From: Butyrivibrio sp. VCB2006
Lineage (GTDB): Bacteria; Bacillota; Clostridia; Lachnospirales; Lachnospiraceae
Length of the DNA stretch: 64,000 bases
Assembly (NCBI RefSeq): GCF_000420945.1
Contig: NZ_ATVX01000005.1
Location: 248,001-312,000, forward strand
Direction: 5' to 3'
Shown here: piece after piece, positions 63,176-64,000 of the stretch
Layout: each line of letters begins with the position of its first letter
Position numbering within the stretch: position 1 is the stretch's first letter
Notes under the pieces: generated by a model
What the model saw: only the letters and a program-made list of their open reading frames with translations
Told to the model about the DNA's origin: nothing
Database searches by the model: none
Program-made: the position numbers and the translations under genes

Positions 63176-64000
63176 ATGTATATGACAATCGAAGAGATGA
63201 TTGAGATAAAAAAGCACGGTGGATATTCTTACAAACTGTTGGCAAATTTGTCAGGCCTTGAGGCGGCTGTGATTCAGAAGATATTCACAGGGAAAACCAA
63301 ATCTCCCAGGCATGATACTATTGTAGCTCTCGAGAAAGCATTTGAAACACTCAGAGAGTCTAAGGAAATTGCACTTACGCAAAGAAATAGTTCTTTTGGC
63401 GAAAATGGGCTGTGTGAACCGGAGATAGAATATGGTTCAAAAGGGAAAAGTGATAAATATACAGTTTCTGATTATTGGGCTCTTCCGGAGGGCAATCGAA
63501 AGGAACTTATCGATGGTAAGTTTTATGATATGTCTGCTCCAGGTTTAGACCATCAGATAGTAGCCAGAGAAATATCCAATACACTCATTAATTCAATTTC
63601 ATCTCGAAAAGGTAAATGTCAGGTTTTCTTTTCTCCGCTTGGTGTTCAACTTAATAAGGATGATAAGACTATGGTGGAGCCTGACATTATAATAGTGTGC
63701 GACAAAGATAAATACTATGGCAAAAAGAATATTATGGGGGCACCGGACTTCATTGTTGAGATTATATCTGATTCCACCAAGAAAAAGGATATGACAGTGA
63801 AACTGGCGAAATATGAAGATGCAGGGGTAAGAGAGTATTGGATAGTTGATCCCAAGAAAAGGATAGTTATATCCTACGTTTTTGCAGAAGAAGTAACGCC
63901 GACCATTTATACTTTTGATGATGTAGTGCCAATTGCTATATATGATGGGAAAATCAAAGTGAATTTCAAAGAAATTAAGAGCACATTGGAGATGATGGGA
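63176..64000 (+). CDS. XRE-like helix-turn-helix fused to a Uma2-type nuclease fold, 3' truncated
   Basis: The frame is open from ATG 63176 (or 63182) to the window end: at least 275 residues with no stop. Residues about 1-60 look like an XRE-type helix-turn-helix (YSYKLLANLSGLEAAVIQKIFTG). After a charged linker, residues about 97-275 fit the Uma2/DUF820 family, a PD-(D/E)XK nuclease fold: RKELIDGKFYDM, LDHQIVAREI, MVEPDIIIVCDKD, GAPDFIVEIISDST and YEDAGVREYWIVDP. Activity and target are unknown. AGGAG precedes either start. Confidence 0.82.
   Translation, partial: MYMTIEEMIEIKKHGGYSYKLLANLSGLEAAVIQKIFTGKTKSPRHDTIVALEKAFETLRESKEIALTQRNSSFGENGLCEPEIEYGSKGKSDKYTVSDYWALPEGNRKELIDGKFYDMSAPGLDHQIVAREISNTLINSISSRKGKCQVFFSPLGVQLNKDDKTMVEPDIIIVCDKDKYYGKKNIMGAPDFIVEIISDSTKKKDMTVKLAKYEDAGVREYWIVDPKKRIVISYVFAEEVTPTIYTFDDVVPIAIYDGKIKVNFKEIKSTLEMMG

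Overview
The window looks like chromosomal DNA of a pectin-degrading member of the Lachnospiraceae, most like Butyrivibrio or Pseudobutyrivibrio. The evidence is a giant secreted pectin methylesterase/pectate lyase with Gram-positive cell-wall-binding repeats, strong AGGAGG-type ribosome sites, sigma-A promoters, AT-rich gaps, a bacterial GlnRS, and a cello-oligosaccharide ABC transporter beside a GH94 phosphorylase. The genus is inferred. I see no phage, insertion sequence, CRISPR array or defence island.

Layout. 1-7794: 3' part of the pectinase. 7905-11207: rRNA-type methyltransferase, an amidase-fold protein lacking catalytic residues, rdgB and a YfcE-type phosphodiesterase. 11236-12139: seven tRNA genes (Pro, Gly, Arg, His, Gln, Lys, Leu) in at least two transcription units. 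12226-20222: MATE exporter, radical SAM protein, PBP1A (minus), IMPACT protein and bipA (minus). 20504-23225: tldD-tldE pair. 23309-25286: lysine riboswitch followed by dapA-dapB. 25360-28442: eukaryotic-type hisA, cold shock protein, TrpR-like YerC, bactofilin and a degenerate M23 protein.

28588-36065 is a cello-oligosaccharide locus: a GH94 phosphorylase diverges from lacI-permease-permease-binding protein, with shared LacI-type operators between them. 36340-38091 is a flavinylated fumarate-reductase-like enzyme. 38236-41441 is an ACT protein-hom-aspartokinase operon behind a structured leader. A long inverted repeat lies at 41449-41604. Next come two uncharacterised membrane proteins, guaB, a GGDEF/EAL protein, glnS, a DUF2225 protein and an acidic membrane protein.

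50961-57330 carries TetR, a PfkB-fold protein with an altered catalytic Asp, malQ, LacI, a galacturonokinase-like GHMP kinase and a sugar-1-phosphate nucleotidyltransferase. From there to the end are a DJ-1 protein, a CYTH protein, trigger factor-clpP-clpX, engB and a truncated XRE-Uma2 fusion.

The clearest physiological theme is plant cell-wall use. The pectinase would release (methyl)galacturonate polymers, the kinase and nucleotidyltransferase could activate galacturonate to a nucleotide sugar, and the ABC transporter plus GH94 would import and phosphorolyse beta-glucan oligomers. The best candidates for undescribed biology are the galacturonokinase/nucleotidyltransferase pair, the hom-operon leader RNA, the 156-bp inverted repeat, and the three proteins that keep a fold but have lost catalytic residues.
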